Assembly: GCA_028289505.1 (NCBI GenBank) | Contig: JANQPK010000001.1 | Span: 1-13,031, forward strand | DNA: 13,031 bases | Direction of reading: 5' to 3' | From: Cyclobacteriaceae bacterium | GTDB taxonomy: Bacteria > Bacteroidota > Bacteroidia > Cytophagales > Cyclobacteriaceae | Program-made: the position numbers and the translations under genes | Shown here: positions 6,627 to 13,031 of the stretch, piece after piece | How positions within the stretch are numbered: position 1 is the first letter of the stretch | How the letters are laid out: the number at the start of each line of letters is the position of its first letter | Notes under the pieces: generated by a model | The model's input: only the letters and a program-made list of their open reading frames with translations | What the model was told of the DNA's origin: nothing | Databases searched by the model: none

Positions 6627-8543
6627 ATGATAAAATTTATACAGAGCCTCCACATTCTGCCCAGGTGGATCATACTCATTATTGACCTTTTTATCTTATC
6701 CTTTTCATTGGCTCTGGCCTACCTGTTGAGATTTGATTTTGTGTTGGAGGGCTTCGCTTTGGACAGTATGGCCAAAGGGTTTCCTATGTTTCTATTGGTA
6801 AATCTGGCAGCTATATTAATCACACAAAGCTATGCCGGGATCATCCGCCACACCGGCCTTCAGGATGGTTATAGAATAGCTTATACTACCACACTAGGAA
6901 TAATTTTTACTCTGATTGTTAACTACGTCTATTTGTTCATTTCAGGACAAACCATGATTCCGTTAGGGGTAATCATTATTGCTTACCTGGCCTCTTTACT
7001 CTTTCTGGTAGGATATAGAATTTTGGTTAAGTACATTTTTGGTTACTATACTGAAGCGGTGACAAAAAAGAAGAAGGTAGTAATCTTTGGCTCCGGTAGG
7101 TCCGCTCAGTTGACCAAACAGATTATTGACTCCGATACTCACAGCAATGTGAAAGTGGTGGCTTTCCTGGAGGATGACCCTAGAAAGGCTGGTAAGGTTT
7201 TGAATGGAGTACGAATCTTCGATGCCATGACTCAATTTGAGGCAGTTATTCAAAAAGACCAAGTAAAAGAGCTTATTCTATCCCAGTCGAATTTGTCATT
7301 GGATAGAAAAAATCAGGTAGTAGATCAGTGCCTAAAACATAATATTAAAGTTCGCTCTATCCCTCCTGCTGAGAAATGGATCAGGGGTGAACTAAGCTAC
7401 AATCAGATTAAGTCCATCAACATTGAAGATCTATTAGGACGGGAATCGATTAAGCTTAATAGTGTCAATATCACCAGGGAACTTCAGGGGAAAGTGGTAA
7501 TGATAACCGGTGCCGCAGGTTCTATTGGTAGTGAATTGGCTAGGCAAGCTATGAGATATAAGCCCAAGGCATTGATTCTAATTGATAATGCAGAGAGTCC
7601 ATTGTTTGAAGTGATGAATGAGTTACCCTCGCCTGCTGAGGGTAAACTGATATCGGTGATTGCAGATGTGACTGACATTAATCGTATGAAGGTGCTGTTT
7701 GCAGCTTATCAACCAGAAATTGTATTCCATGCTGCCGCCTACAAGCACGTACCCTTGATGGAAGACAACCCTTCAGAAGCGGTCAAATGCAATATATTTG
7801 GCACCAAAAATGTAGCTGATTTGGCGGTCAATTATAAGGTGAGAAAGTTCGTAATGGTCTCTACCGATAAGGCAGTCAATCCTACCAGCGTTATGGGAGC
7901 TTCCAAGAGAATTGCGGAAATGTATGTCCAATCTCTATCCCAGTCCAGTAACTCTGTTAATACCTCCTTTATTACCACCAGGTTTGGCAACGTATTAGGC
8001 TCCAATGGATCGGTTATTCCTGTCTTCAAAAGACAAATCGAGAAAAGAGAACCGTTGACAGTAACCCATCCAGATGTAACCCGTTATTTTATGACCATTC
8101 CCGAAGCTTGTCAATTAGTACTGGAAGCAGGAGCTATGGGGAACGGAGGTGAGATCTATATATTCGACATGGGTAAGTCGGTAAAAGTGGTGCACCTGGC
8201 TAAAAAAATGATTCAGCTTTCTGGTTTGGAATTGGGGAAAGATATTGAAATAGTCTACACAGGACTAAGGCATGGTGAAAAACTATATGAGGAGTTATTG
8301 AGTAGTGAGGAGAACACTCTACCCACTCATCATCCAAAAATTATGATTGCCAAAATTACTAATAATCCTCAGTTGGACTATCTTCCATTGATGTTAGAAC
8401 AACTCAGGGATGCACTGCAACGAAGCTCTGAAGAAGAAATGGTAAAAATCATGAAAGCAATGGTGCCAGATTATATCAGTAACATTTCTAAGTTCGAATC
8501 CCTCGATGATGAGAACAGAGTACTGGAAGGAAACAGATACTAA
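6627..8543 (+). CDS. Membrane-anchored nucleotide-sugar 4,6-dehydratase (PglF/WbpM/CapD family)
   Basis: A 638-aa enzyme with the usual length and order of the large family members: four N-terminal transmembrane helices (about 13-130), a first Rossmann domain beginning KKVVIFGSGRSA (about 149-160), and a second catalytic Rossmann domain with GAAGSIGSE (295-303). The active site reads VSTDKAVNPTSVMGASK: Thr413, Asp414 and Lys415, then Met423 where classical short-chain enzymes have Tyr, and Lys427. The Met replacement is typical of PglF/WbpM, which convert UDP-GlcNAc to UDP-2-acetamido-2,6-dideoxy-4-hexulose at the inner face of the membrane. The product is a plausible substrate for the aminotransferase at 705-1838. 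It is preceded by an 86-bp gap after the HTTM gene with no clear hairpin, so its transcription unit is uncertain. It converges with the minus-strand barrel gene, with 9 bp between the stops. Confidence 0.9.
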   Translation: MIKFIQSLHILPRWIILIIDLFILSFSLALAYLLRFDFVLEGFALDSMAKGFPMFLLVNLAAILITQSYAGIIRHTGLQDGYRIAYTTTLGIIFTLIVNYVYLFISGQTMIPLGVIIIAYLASLLFLVGYRILVKYIFGYYTEAVTKKKKVVIFGSGRSAQLTKQIIDSDTHSNVKVVAFLEDDPRKAGKVLNGVRIFDAMTQFEAVIQKDQVKELILSQSNLSLDRKNQVVDQCLKHNIKVRSIPPAEKWIRGELSYNQIKSINIEDLLGRESIKLNSVNITRELQGKVVMITGAAGSIGSELARQAMRYKPKALILIDNAESPLFEVMNELPSPAEGKLISVIADVTDINRMKVLFAAYQPEIVFHAAAYKHVPLMEDNPSEAVKCNIFGTKNVADLAVNYKVRKFVMVSTDKAVNPTSVMGASKRIAEMYVQSLSQSSNSVNTSFITTRFGNVLGSNGSVIPVFKRQIEKREPLTVTHPDVTRYFMTIPEACQLVLEAGAMGNGGEIYIFDMGKSVKVVHLAKKMIQLSGLELGKDIEIVYTGLRHGEKLYEELLSSEENTLPTHHPKIMIAKITNNPQLDYLPLMLEQLRDALQRSSEEEMVKIMKAMVPDYISNISKFESLDDENRVLEGNRY

Positions 8544-8552
8544 CTAAAAAGA

Positions 8553-9407
8553 TCAGCGCCTTCTAAATACGTTAGACCTGCGTCTTTTCTTCCTTTTGTA
8601 ATACATGCCCTGGTTGAAGTGACGATACACCTTCAGTTGTACCAAAAAGTAACCATCATTATTATCCGAATCTCCCCTTTGATCACCTGCCTCTCGTAGA
8701 GCTACTCCTATTTCTGGACCTCGATCCGCTAACTGCCTAGCAATAGGATCAGAGAAGCTGGCATTGTCAACATAAGTGGTACTCACATCATCCAGGTAAT
8801 CGGTAGTGGTAAAGCGGTAGGTTGCTTCGAGTCCAAAACTCCATTCGTAACTTGCTCTGTAATTAATACCTGCTCCTGCTGGCAAAACTAACGCTACTTT
8901 GCCGTAATCTTCTCCTTCAGTTTGCAAGGGTTGCAGCTCATGGAAAGTGCCGTCCAACTCTGCTTTTGGATTGAAGAAGGTTGCTCCGACACCACCCATC
9001 AAATAAGAGGTCCAATTGGTGCGAGCACGTGGTGAGCTTGGAGTTAACCTAAAGATACCCATTGCACTTACTTCGATGTTATCCGATCGAAAGGAAAGAT
9101 TTCTTCTATTTGGTGAGCCGTCTGATTCAAATTCCTTATCAGGATCGGCTGAAATCCGATACCACATTAAGTTTCCTCTCATACTGAACCGTCCTTCAAC
9201 AGGAAATTGAATATCACCAGTAACCGCTAAACCAGGATCCGAAAAGTTTAATCTTGACTCTGTTAGATCACCGTGATAGGAGGCAGCACCTAAAGAGAGC
9301 CCTATTTGATATCCCGTCTTCCTATTCCTCCGGTAAAAACTCTGAGCCTGTGCTAATTCACAGATTAAAAAAATGGCAACAAATGCTAATGCGTATTTCT
9401 TTGTCAT
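8553..9407 (-). CDS. DUF6089-like outer-membrane beta-barrel protein (copy 1)
   Basis: A 284-aa exported protein with a signal peptide (MTKKYALAFVAIFLICELAQA, then QSFYRR) and alternating hydrophobic strands typical of an 8-10-stranded barrel. I place it in the DUF6089-like group of Bacteroidota on the segments YHGDLTE, RRNLSFRSDNIEVS, FFNPKAELDG, ELQPLQTEGEDY and TDYLDDVSTTYVDNASFSDPIA. The C-terminus is strongly basic (KRKKRRR... FRRR). The frame extends 7 codons further to a TTG at 9428, but ATG at 9407 gives the normal signal peptide and is chosen. Function is unknown. A clear paralogue lies at 11169-11993 in the same orientation. Upstream is a 212-bp divergent spacer to wecB. Confidence 0.8.
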   Translation of the reverse strand: MTKKYALAFVAIFLICELAQAQSFYRRNRKTGYQIGLSLGAASYHGDLTESRLNFSDPGLAVTGDIQFPVEGRFSMRGNLMWYRISADPDKEFESDGSPNRRNLSFRSDNIEVSAMGIFRLTPSSPRARTNWTSYLMGGVGATFFNPKAELDGTFHELQPLQTEGEDYGKVALVLPAGAGINYRASYEWSFGLEATYRFTTTDYLDDVSTTYVDNASFSDPIARQLADRGPEIGVALREAGDQRGDSDNNDGYFLVQLKVYRHFNQGMYYKRKKRRRSNVFRRR

Positions 9408-9619
9408 ATCTGGTTTTAATGGGTTCAATACACCAAAACAAGGACATTATTCCTCAAATGCAATATAAAGCTATTTTATTAGAAACTAAATTTTACAATA
9501 TGAAAATAATACAACTCGGTTCCACCAATAATATAAAAATTACCATGGTAAGAAATTCTGGTTTTTGATAACTAAATTCAGGCTGTTAATCATTATTATA
9601 GCGGCAAATTCTAAGTAGT
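9408..9619. other. AT-rich divergent intergenic spacer
   Basis: This 212-bp stretch separates the divergent barrel gene (minus) and wecB (plus) and must hold promoters for both. I found no exact TAnnTTTG -7 box in either direction and no strong hairpin. Open frames crossing it have no family features. Confidence 0.5.
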
Positions 9620-10726
9620 ATGAAAATAACCATAATTGCCGGTGCCCGGCCTAATTTCATGAAAATTGCCCCTATTATCAGGGCGGTAAAGCATGCCCAG
9701 AAAAGCGGCAAAGATATCAGCTATAGATTGGTGCATACCGGTCAACATTATGACCGCAAGTTAAGTGGATCTTTCTTCGATGAACTCAATATACCTGACC
9801 CGGATGTCAACCTTGAAGTCGGGTCTGGCAGCCATGCACAGCAGACGGCTCAAATTATGGTCAAGTTCGAGAAAGAATTATTGGAAAACCCCTGTGATTA
9901 CGTTTTGGTGGTAGGCGATGTTAACAGCACTATGGCCTGTGCTATTGTCGCCAAAAAATTACACATTAACGTAATTCATGTCGAAGCAGGGTTGCGCTCC
10001 TTCGATCTTAGAATGCCCGAAGAAATCAACCGCATGGTTACTGATGCCATTACCGACTTGTTTTTTACTACTACCGAGCAGGCCGGGCAACATCTACAAA
10101 ACGCTGGGATCCCTCAAGAGAAGATCAAGTTTGTGGGGAATACCATGATCGATACCCTGATCGATAACCTGGACCGTTTGCGGAAACCTGAAGTATTTGA
10201 ACAGCATCAACTCGAAGCCGGTAACTATTGGGTGATGACCCTACACCGGCCGTCCAACGTGGATGAGGCCCAGAAACTGTTGGCTTTGTTAAACCTGATC
10301 TCCGAAAACGCCGGTGATAAAAAGATCATTTTTCCGGTTCATCCCAGAACCGCTAAAACATTGGCAGCACTGGGTGACTTACCCACCAACATTTTGTTTA
10401 CGGATCCACTACCTTATCTGGAGTTCATGTACCTGGTTAAGCATGCCGCTGCGGTAATCACCGATTCAGGTGGTATTCAGGAAGAAACTACCTATCTGGG
10501 TATTCCTTGTATCACTTTACGTGAAAATACCGAGCGACCGGAAACCGTAGATGTAGGCTCTAATGTACTATGTGGCTTCGACCCTGAAAAAATGGAGCGG
10601 GCATTTGACCAGCTGAATTCAGACAATTGGAAAAAAGGTGAAATACCGGAATTGTGGGATGGCAAAACTGCTGAGAGAATCATTAATTCAATTATGAATT
10701 ACGAATTACCAAAGACGAATAATTAG
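9620..10726 (+). CDS. wecB: UDP-N-acetylglucosamine 2-epimerase (non-hydrolysing)
   Basis: A 368-aa cytoplasmic enzyme that interconverts UDP-GlcNAc and UDP-ManNAc, feeding surface polysaccharide synthesis. Family signatures are GARPNFMKIAPI at 8-19 (Arg10, Lys15), HTGQHYD at 39-45, GDVNST at 99-104, VEAGLRS at 121-127, RMPEEINR at 131-138, TLHRPSNVDE at 207-216, and the UDP-binding DSGGIQEE...GIPCITLRENTERPET at 282-309. Length is normal. The last dozen or so residues (after AERI) are encoded by a 7-bp repeat array and do not look like a normal WecB end, so the original 3' end may have been replaced by an insertion. The stop TAG overlaps the stop of the convergent four-helix gene. No wecC-like dehydrogenase is in the window. 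Confidence 0.95.
   Translation: MKITIIAGARPNFMKIAPIIRAVKHAQKSGKDISYRLVHTGQHYDRKLSGSFFDELNIPDPDVNLEVGSGSHAQQTAQIMVKFEKELLENPCDYVLVVGDVNSTMACAIVAKKLHINVIHVEAGLRSFDLRMPEEINRMVTDAITDLFFTTTEQAGQHLQNAGIPQEKIKFVGNTMIDTLIDNLDRLRKPEVFEQHQLEAGNYWVMTLHRPSNVDEAQKLLALLNLISENAGDKKIIFPVHPRTAKTLAALGDLPTNILFTDPLPYLEFMYLVKHAAAVITDSGGIQEETTYLGIPCITLRENTERPETVDVGSNVLCGFDPEKMERAFDQLNSDNWKKGEIPELWDGKTAERIINSIMNYELPKTNN
10682..10723 (+). repeat. 7-bp repeat array at the wecB 3' end (left arm)
   Basis: Six heptamers in a row, two of them exactly GAATTAC (10696-10702 and 10703-10709), the others degenerate. The array is the inverse of the one at 11136-11170: the 14 bases GAATTACGAATTAC occur here on plus and there on minus. 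It forms the last codons of wecB. Confidence 0.65.
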
Positions 10727-11082
10727 CTTTTCTGCTTATGTCGGAGCGTCTTTTGAATGGTACCTAGAAGTTTTAACAACTCTTCATTATCTGTCAATAA
10801 CAAGTTTGATTTCTCCTGGGATAAGTAACCTGTAGCAGCTAAAAGCCTCAACCAATACTTAGTTTCTCGAGCTTCTTTGTAAGCTATGGTTATTTTAGTA
10901 AAGAAATCTTTCTTGGTTTGTGCACCCATTGCTTCCTCAATATTAGCTCCCACAGATGTGCCTGATTTTAAAATCTGTCTGGCCAGTTCAAACTCATTCT
11001 GTTTTTTTAATTCTTGATATAGTTTAACTATTGAAACTGCAAATAAATAACTTTTGTCTCTTACAGGATTGTTATGCTTCAT
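10723..11082 (-). CDS. Four-helix bundle protein (23S rRNA intervening-sequence protein family)
   Basis: A 119-aa all-helical protein of the S23/IVP four-helix bundle family (TIGR02436-like), first noted in spirochaete rRNA intervening sequences but common as stand-alone genes in Bacteroidota. Signature segments are SYLFAVSIVKLYQEL, ILKSGTSVGANIEEA (the family's hallmark) and AYKEARETKYWLRLL. Biochemical function is unknown; homologues form pentamers. ATG at 11082 (MKHNNPV) matches the usual family start. The frame runs 19 codons further upstream, but that extension is unlike the family and approaches the repeat array, so it is left out. The stop codon overlaps that of wecB on the other strand. 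Inverted 7-bp repeat arrays bracket the gene, as expected for a small inserted cassette. Confidence 0.88.
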   Translation of the reverse strand: MKHNNPVRDKSYLFAVSIVKLYQELKKQNEFELARQILKSGTSVGANIEEAMGAQTKKDFFTKITIAYKEARETKYWLRLLAATGYLSQEKSNLLLTDNEELLKLLGTIQKTLRHKQKS

Positions 11083-11135
11083 AGATACAAAGAACCAATG
11101 TTCCAGTCTCAAATACCAATTACTACCTACGGCAG

Positions 11136-11170
11136 GCAATTCGCAATTCGTAATTCGTAATTCGTAATTT
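11136..11170 (-). repeat. 7-bp tandem repeat array (right arm of inverted pair)
   Basis: Five consecutive heptamers on plus: GCAATTC twice, GTAATTC twice, GTAATTT once. It lies between the upstream side of the four-helix gene and the stop codon of the second barrel gene (stop at 11169-11171). Read on the minus strand it is (GAATTAC)n-like, inverted with respect to the array at 10682-10723. Confidence 0.85.
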
Positions 11171-11993
11171 ATCTTTTCCTCCTAACCGGCCCCTTTCCTG
11201 GTAACTGATGGTAAAGGTGCAATCCGAACAACAAATACCCATCATTGGATTCAGCATTTCCTCTGGGTGAACCGGTGGGAGCTTTGTCCAGTCCGATTTC
11301 CGGGCGACGATCGGCCAAAGCAGTGGCAATGGGATCGGGAAAAGATGCAGGGTCGCGATAATCAGTACTAACATCGTCCAGGTAGTCGGTGAAGGTAAAT
11401 CGGTATTTCATCTCGAACCCAACTTCCCATTGGCTGGAAACCTGGTAGCCCAATGAAAACCCTAACGGTACCACTAGATGGAACTTTTGGTAGTCAATGC
11501 CTTCTGTGTGTAAAGGCTGCAACTCATACCATTCTCCTTGATACTCAGCTTTGGGGTTGAAATAAGTGATTCCCAATCCGGCCACCAGGTAGGGCCTGAT
11601 CTTGGCGGTCTTGAGACGCTGGTCTTCTGGATACAACCCATAGACCAGCAATCCACTAAGTTCTAAATTATCCGATCTAAAAGACAAATTTCGACCACGT
11701 CTGCTATCCGCTTCCGGTAAATCGCCGTCCGCTGCTGAGAGCCTGAAGTAGGAGAGTTGCGGTTGTAACCACCAGTTTGCTTTCATAGGAATTCTCAATC
11801 CAAAGCTTACATAGGGGTTGACGTCACCCAGCTTCCTGTCATCACTGAGCTCTCCGAAGTATTTGGTCAGTCCGGCACTGGCATACAAATTCAGCTGACC
11901 TGATCGTTGATAGCGATAAAAACTTTGTGATTCTAGGTCAAAATGGATGGCAGTTGCCATCAGCATAACCAAGACGTATTGGGGGAATTTCAA
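11169..11993 (-). CDS. DUF6089-like outer-membrane beta-barrel protein (copy 2)
   Basis: A 274-aa exported barrel protein, clearly paralogous to the product of 8553-9407. Shared segments are RGRNLSFRSDNLELSG, YFNPKAEYQGEWYELQPL, TEGIDYQK, FTDYLDDVSTDY and DPASFPDPIATALADRRPEIG. The signal peptide is MKFPQYVLVMLMATAIHFDLESQ, before SFYRYQR. The start is TTG at 11993: an in-frame stop is immediately upstream and the next ATG would leave a very short signal sequence. The C-terminus is basic, as in the paralogue. The stop codon lies in the edge of the 7-bp repeat array, so the 3' end may have been altered by the insertion. Function is unknown. The gene diverges from the small lipoprotein gene across a 57-bp gap. 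Confidence 0.8.
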   Translation of the reverse strand: MKFPQYVLVMLMATAIHFDLESQSFYRYQRSGQLNLYASAGLTKYFGELSDDRKLGDVNPYVSFGLRIPMKANWWLQPQLSYFRLSAADGDLPEADSRRGRNLSFRSDNLELSGLLVYGLYPEDQRLKTAKIRPYLVAGLGITYFNPKAEYQGEWYELQPLHTEGIDYQKFHLVVPLGFSLGYQVSSQWEVGFEMKYRFTFTDYLDDVSTDYRDPASFPDPIATALADRRPEIGLDKAPTGSPRGNAESNDGYLLFGLHLYHQLPGKGPVRRKR

Positions 11994-12050
11994 TTATAAT
12001 GTATCCTATTAAGAAAATATTTCATTATTTTAGGTTGCAATATTACGAAT

Positions 12051-12293
12051 ATGAACCATATGCGTGTCAATTTCATAATTCTAGCCATTTTTTGTTTTCT
12101 GGCAGCAGCTTGTGCCAGTCAGGGTCCTGGTAAAACCAAAATGTCCAGCCAGTATCACAAAAAAGAGTATCCGCGCAATCAGGCCAACATCAATTCACTG
12201 CATCAAAATTCCACCAGAAAGAAATACAAAAATAAGCCGGGTTTCTTCAAAACCCTTTTTCCCGGAAAGAAGAGAAACTATGCCTCCAACTGA
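12051..12293 (+). CDS. Small lipoprotein of unknown function
   Basis: An 80-aa protein with a lipoprotein signal sequence: MRVNFIILAIFCFLAAAC, where the lipobox LAAAC gives Cys21 as the lipidated residue (counting from ATG 12051). The mature part of about 60 aa is polar and very basic (many Lys, Asn and Gln), ending near GFFKTLFPGKKRNYASN, with no recognised domain. A second ATG at 12060 (MRVNF) is an equally good or better start, since it removes only three residues before the signal. The 57-bp gap to the divergent barrel gene should hold its promoter, but I see no convincing box. Confidence 0.65.
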   Translation: MNHMRVNFIILAIFCFLAAACASQGPGKTKMSSQYHKKEYPRNQANINSLHQNSTRKKYKNKPGFFKTLFPGKKRNYASN

Positions 12294-12305
12294 TCCACTA
12301 GCTAC

Positions 12306-12409
12306 ATTCTCCAATCTATTGATCCCTTAATCCCTTATTCCTCCATTCCCCTAATCCCTTATTCCCCCATTCCCATAATCCCCTATTCCTATATTCCCAC
12401 AAATTCTCA
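12306..12409. repeat. 8-bp tandem repeat array, G-rich on the minus strand
   Basis: Ten consecutive 8-bp units fill 12322-12401 exactly, with consensus WTCCCYTA (ATCCCTTA three times, TTCCCCTA, TTCCCCCA, TTCCCATA, ATCCCCTA and so on). Weaker units extend it on both sides (12306-12321 and 12402-12409). It sits between the lipoprotein stop and the cytochrome gene, in non-coding DNA. The minus strand carries repeated runs of three to five G separated by 3-5 bases, which meets the usual G-quadruplex pattern. Confidence 0.88.
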
Positions 12410-12462
12410 TGCTTTTTCAATGATACATTTTCTCAGTCTCATTATTTTAGTGATTGTATTAT

Positions 12463-13031
12463 ATGAAAAACTTTCTTTTCACCTGTACTTTCCAAATCCT
12501 GGCAGCCTTGTTGTTGGTGTTTATTAGTTGTCAGACCGATCCAAAATCGGATCAACCTTTGCCCGATCAGGTCGATTTCAATTTTCATATCAAGCCCATT
12601 TTATCTGACCGCTGCTTTCAGTGCCATGGACCGGATGAAAATGCGCGCAAGGCTGGCTACAGGCTAGACCTACAAGAGGCTGCTTTTGCCCCGTTGGATA
12701 GTGCTGCTGATGATTTTGCCATCGTACCGGGTTCCATTAAGCACAGCCAACTCATTGATCGCCTGGTGAGCACCGATCCGGATTATGTAATGCCACCTCC
12801 GGAATCCAACTTGAATTTGACTGACTATGAGATTGCCTTATTGAAACGCTGGATTGAGCAGGGGGCAGAATGGAAGCCCCACTGGTCGTTCATCGCTCCC
12901 CAGAAATCAGAGGTGCCCCAGGTTAGGGGCCAACAGGTGTTTAACCAGATTGATAATTTTGTAGTAGCGGGTCTGCGCGGTACTGCATTGAAACAGGCTC
13001 AGCCTGAATCCAAATTAAAATTGCTGCGTCG
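12463..13031 (+). CDS. PSD1-type cytochrome c lipoprotein (5' part; runs off the window)
   Basis: The start of a large exported lipoprotein, open to the window end with 189 codons visible. The signal sequence ends in a lipobox LVFISC (Cys23). A short acidic linker leads to a class I-type heme site CFQCH (about 51-55) followed by GPDENARKAGYRLDL, the pattern of the planctomycete-type cytochrome C domain (PSCyt1) that usually precedes DUF1549/DUF1553 (PSCyt2/PSD1) domains. MPPPESNL supplies a likely axial Met, and LKRWIEQGAEWKPHWSFIAP is the typical link to the next domain. Proteins of this family in Bacteroidota and Planctomycetota often accompany carbohydrate-related enzymes. Apparently unrelated to the polysaccharide genes upstream. 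The visible part shows no damage. Confidence 0.88.
   Translation, partial: MKNFLFTCTFQILAALLLVFISCQTDPKSDQPLPDQVDFNFHIKPILSDRCFQCHGPDENARKAGYRLDLQEAAFAPLDSAADDFAIVPGSIKHSQLIDRLVSTDPDYVMPPPESNLNLTDYEIALLKRWIEQGAEWKPHWSFIAPQKSEVPQVRGQQVFNQIDNFVVAGLRGTALKQAQPESKLKLLR

Noticed and set aside
9408..9428. TTG start 7 codons upstream for the first barrel protein
   Set aside because: The ATG at 9407 gives a standard signal peptide with early Lys residues; the extension adds nothing.
9254..9568. 104-aa plus-strand frame over the barrel gene start and the spacer
   Set aside because: Half of it is antisense to the signal peptide region of the barrel gene; the rest is AT-rich spacer with low-complexity translation.
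11083..11139. 19-residue N-terminal extension of the four-helix bundle protein
   Set aside because: It is unlike the family and approaches the repeat array; the ATG at 11082 fits the usual family length.
11136..11170. Heptamer array as a CRISPR
   Set aside because: Units are 7 bp and directly adjacent with no spacers; there are no cas genes.
12112..12330. 72-aa plus-strand frame overlapping the small lipoprotein
   Set aside because: It has no signal peptide or domain, while the overlapping frame has a clear lipobox.
12322..12401. Octamer array as a CRISPR or coding repeat
   Set aside because: Units are 8 bp without spacers, and the array lies outside any supported reading frame.
12536..12560. 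Inverted CCGAT/ATCGG sequence near the start of the cytochrome gene
   Set aside because: It lies within the coding sequence just after the lipobox, the stem is short, and there is no regulatory context.

Overview
The window looks like chromosomal DNA of a member of the Bacteroidota, probably of the Cytophagales or a nearby lineage. The basis is an exosortase with the Bacteroidota-type EGCN active-site motif next to its 'exosortase F system-associated' partner, a large secreted protein with a type IX secretion C-terminal domain, two DUF6089-like outer-membrane barrels, a PSD1-type cytochrome lipoprotein, weak or absent Shine-Dalgarno sites, and moderate to low GC. The genus cannot be read from the sequence.

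Positions 1-1838 are a tightly overlapping plus-strand operon: the 3' part of an exosortase (catalytic Cys, Arg and His visible), its membrane partner, and a DegT/DnrJ/EryC1/StrS sugar aminotransferase. Positions 2005-6540 are a second plus-strand run: a 966-aa T9SS-exported beta-rich surface protein, a 69-aa precursor with an N-terminal signal peptide and a C-terminal PISG + membrane helix + Lys-Lys tail (a PID-CTERM/PEP-CTERM-like sorting signal), a 155-aa single-pass protein, and an HTTM/SdpB-like polytopic membrane protein. A strong intrinsic terminator hairpin lies between the 69-aa gene and the two genes that follow it.

Positions 6627-8543 encode a large membrane-anchored nucleotide-sugar 4,6-dehydratase (PglF/WbpM/CapD type), and 9620-10726 encode WecB (UDP-GlcNAc 2-epimerase). 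With the aminotransferase at 705 they provide nucleotide-sugar precursors for an exopolysaccharide or glycoconjugate, the usual company of an exosortase. Two paralogous DUF6089-like barrels on the minus strand (8553-9407 and 11169-11993) bracket wecB and a small four-helix-bundle protein gene. That small gene sits between inverted arrays of a 7-bp repeat, one of which supplies the last codons of wecB.

Positions 12051-13031 hold a small lipoprotein, a clean 8-bp tandem repeat with G-quadruplex potential, and the start of a cytochrome/PSD1-type lipoprotein that runs off the window.

The most interesting part is 4917-6540: a short sorted peptide, an attenuating terminator, a single-pass protein and an HTTM protein. 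This resembles the toxin-precursor/SdpA/SdpB logic of Bacillus sporulation-delaying systems, joined to an exosortase-type sorting tail. The resemblance is architectural and is an inference.
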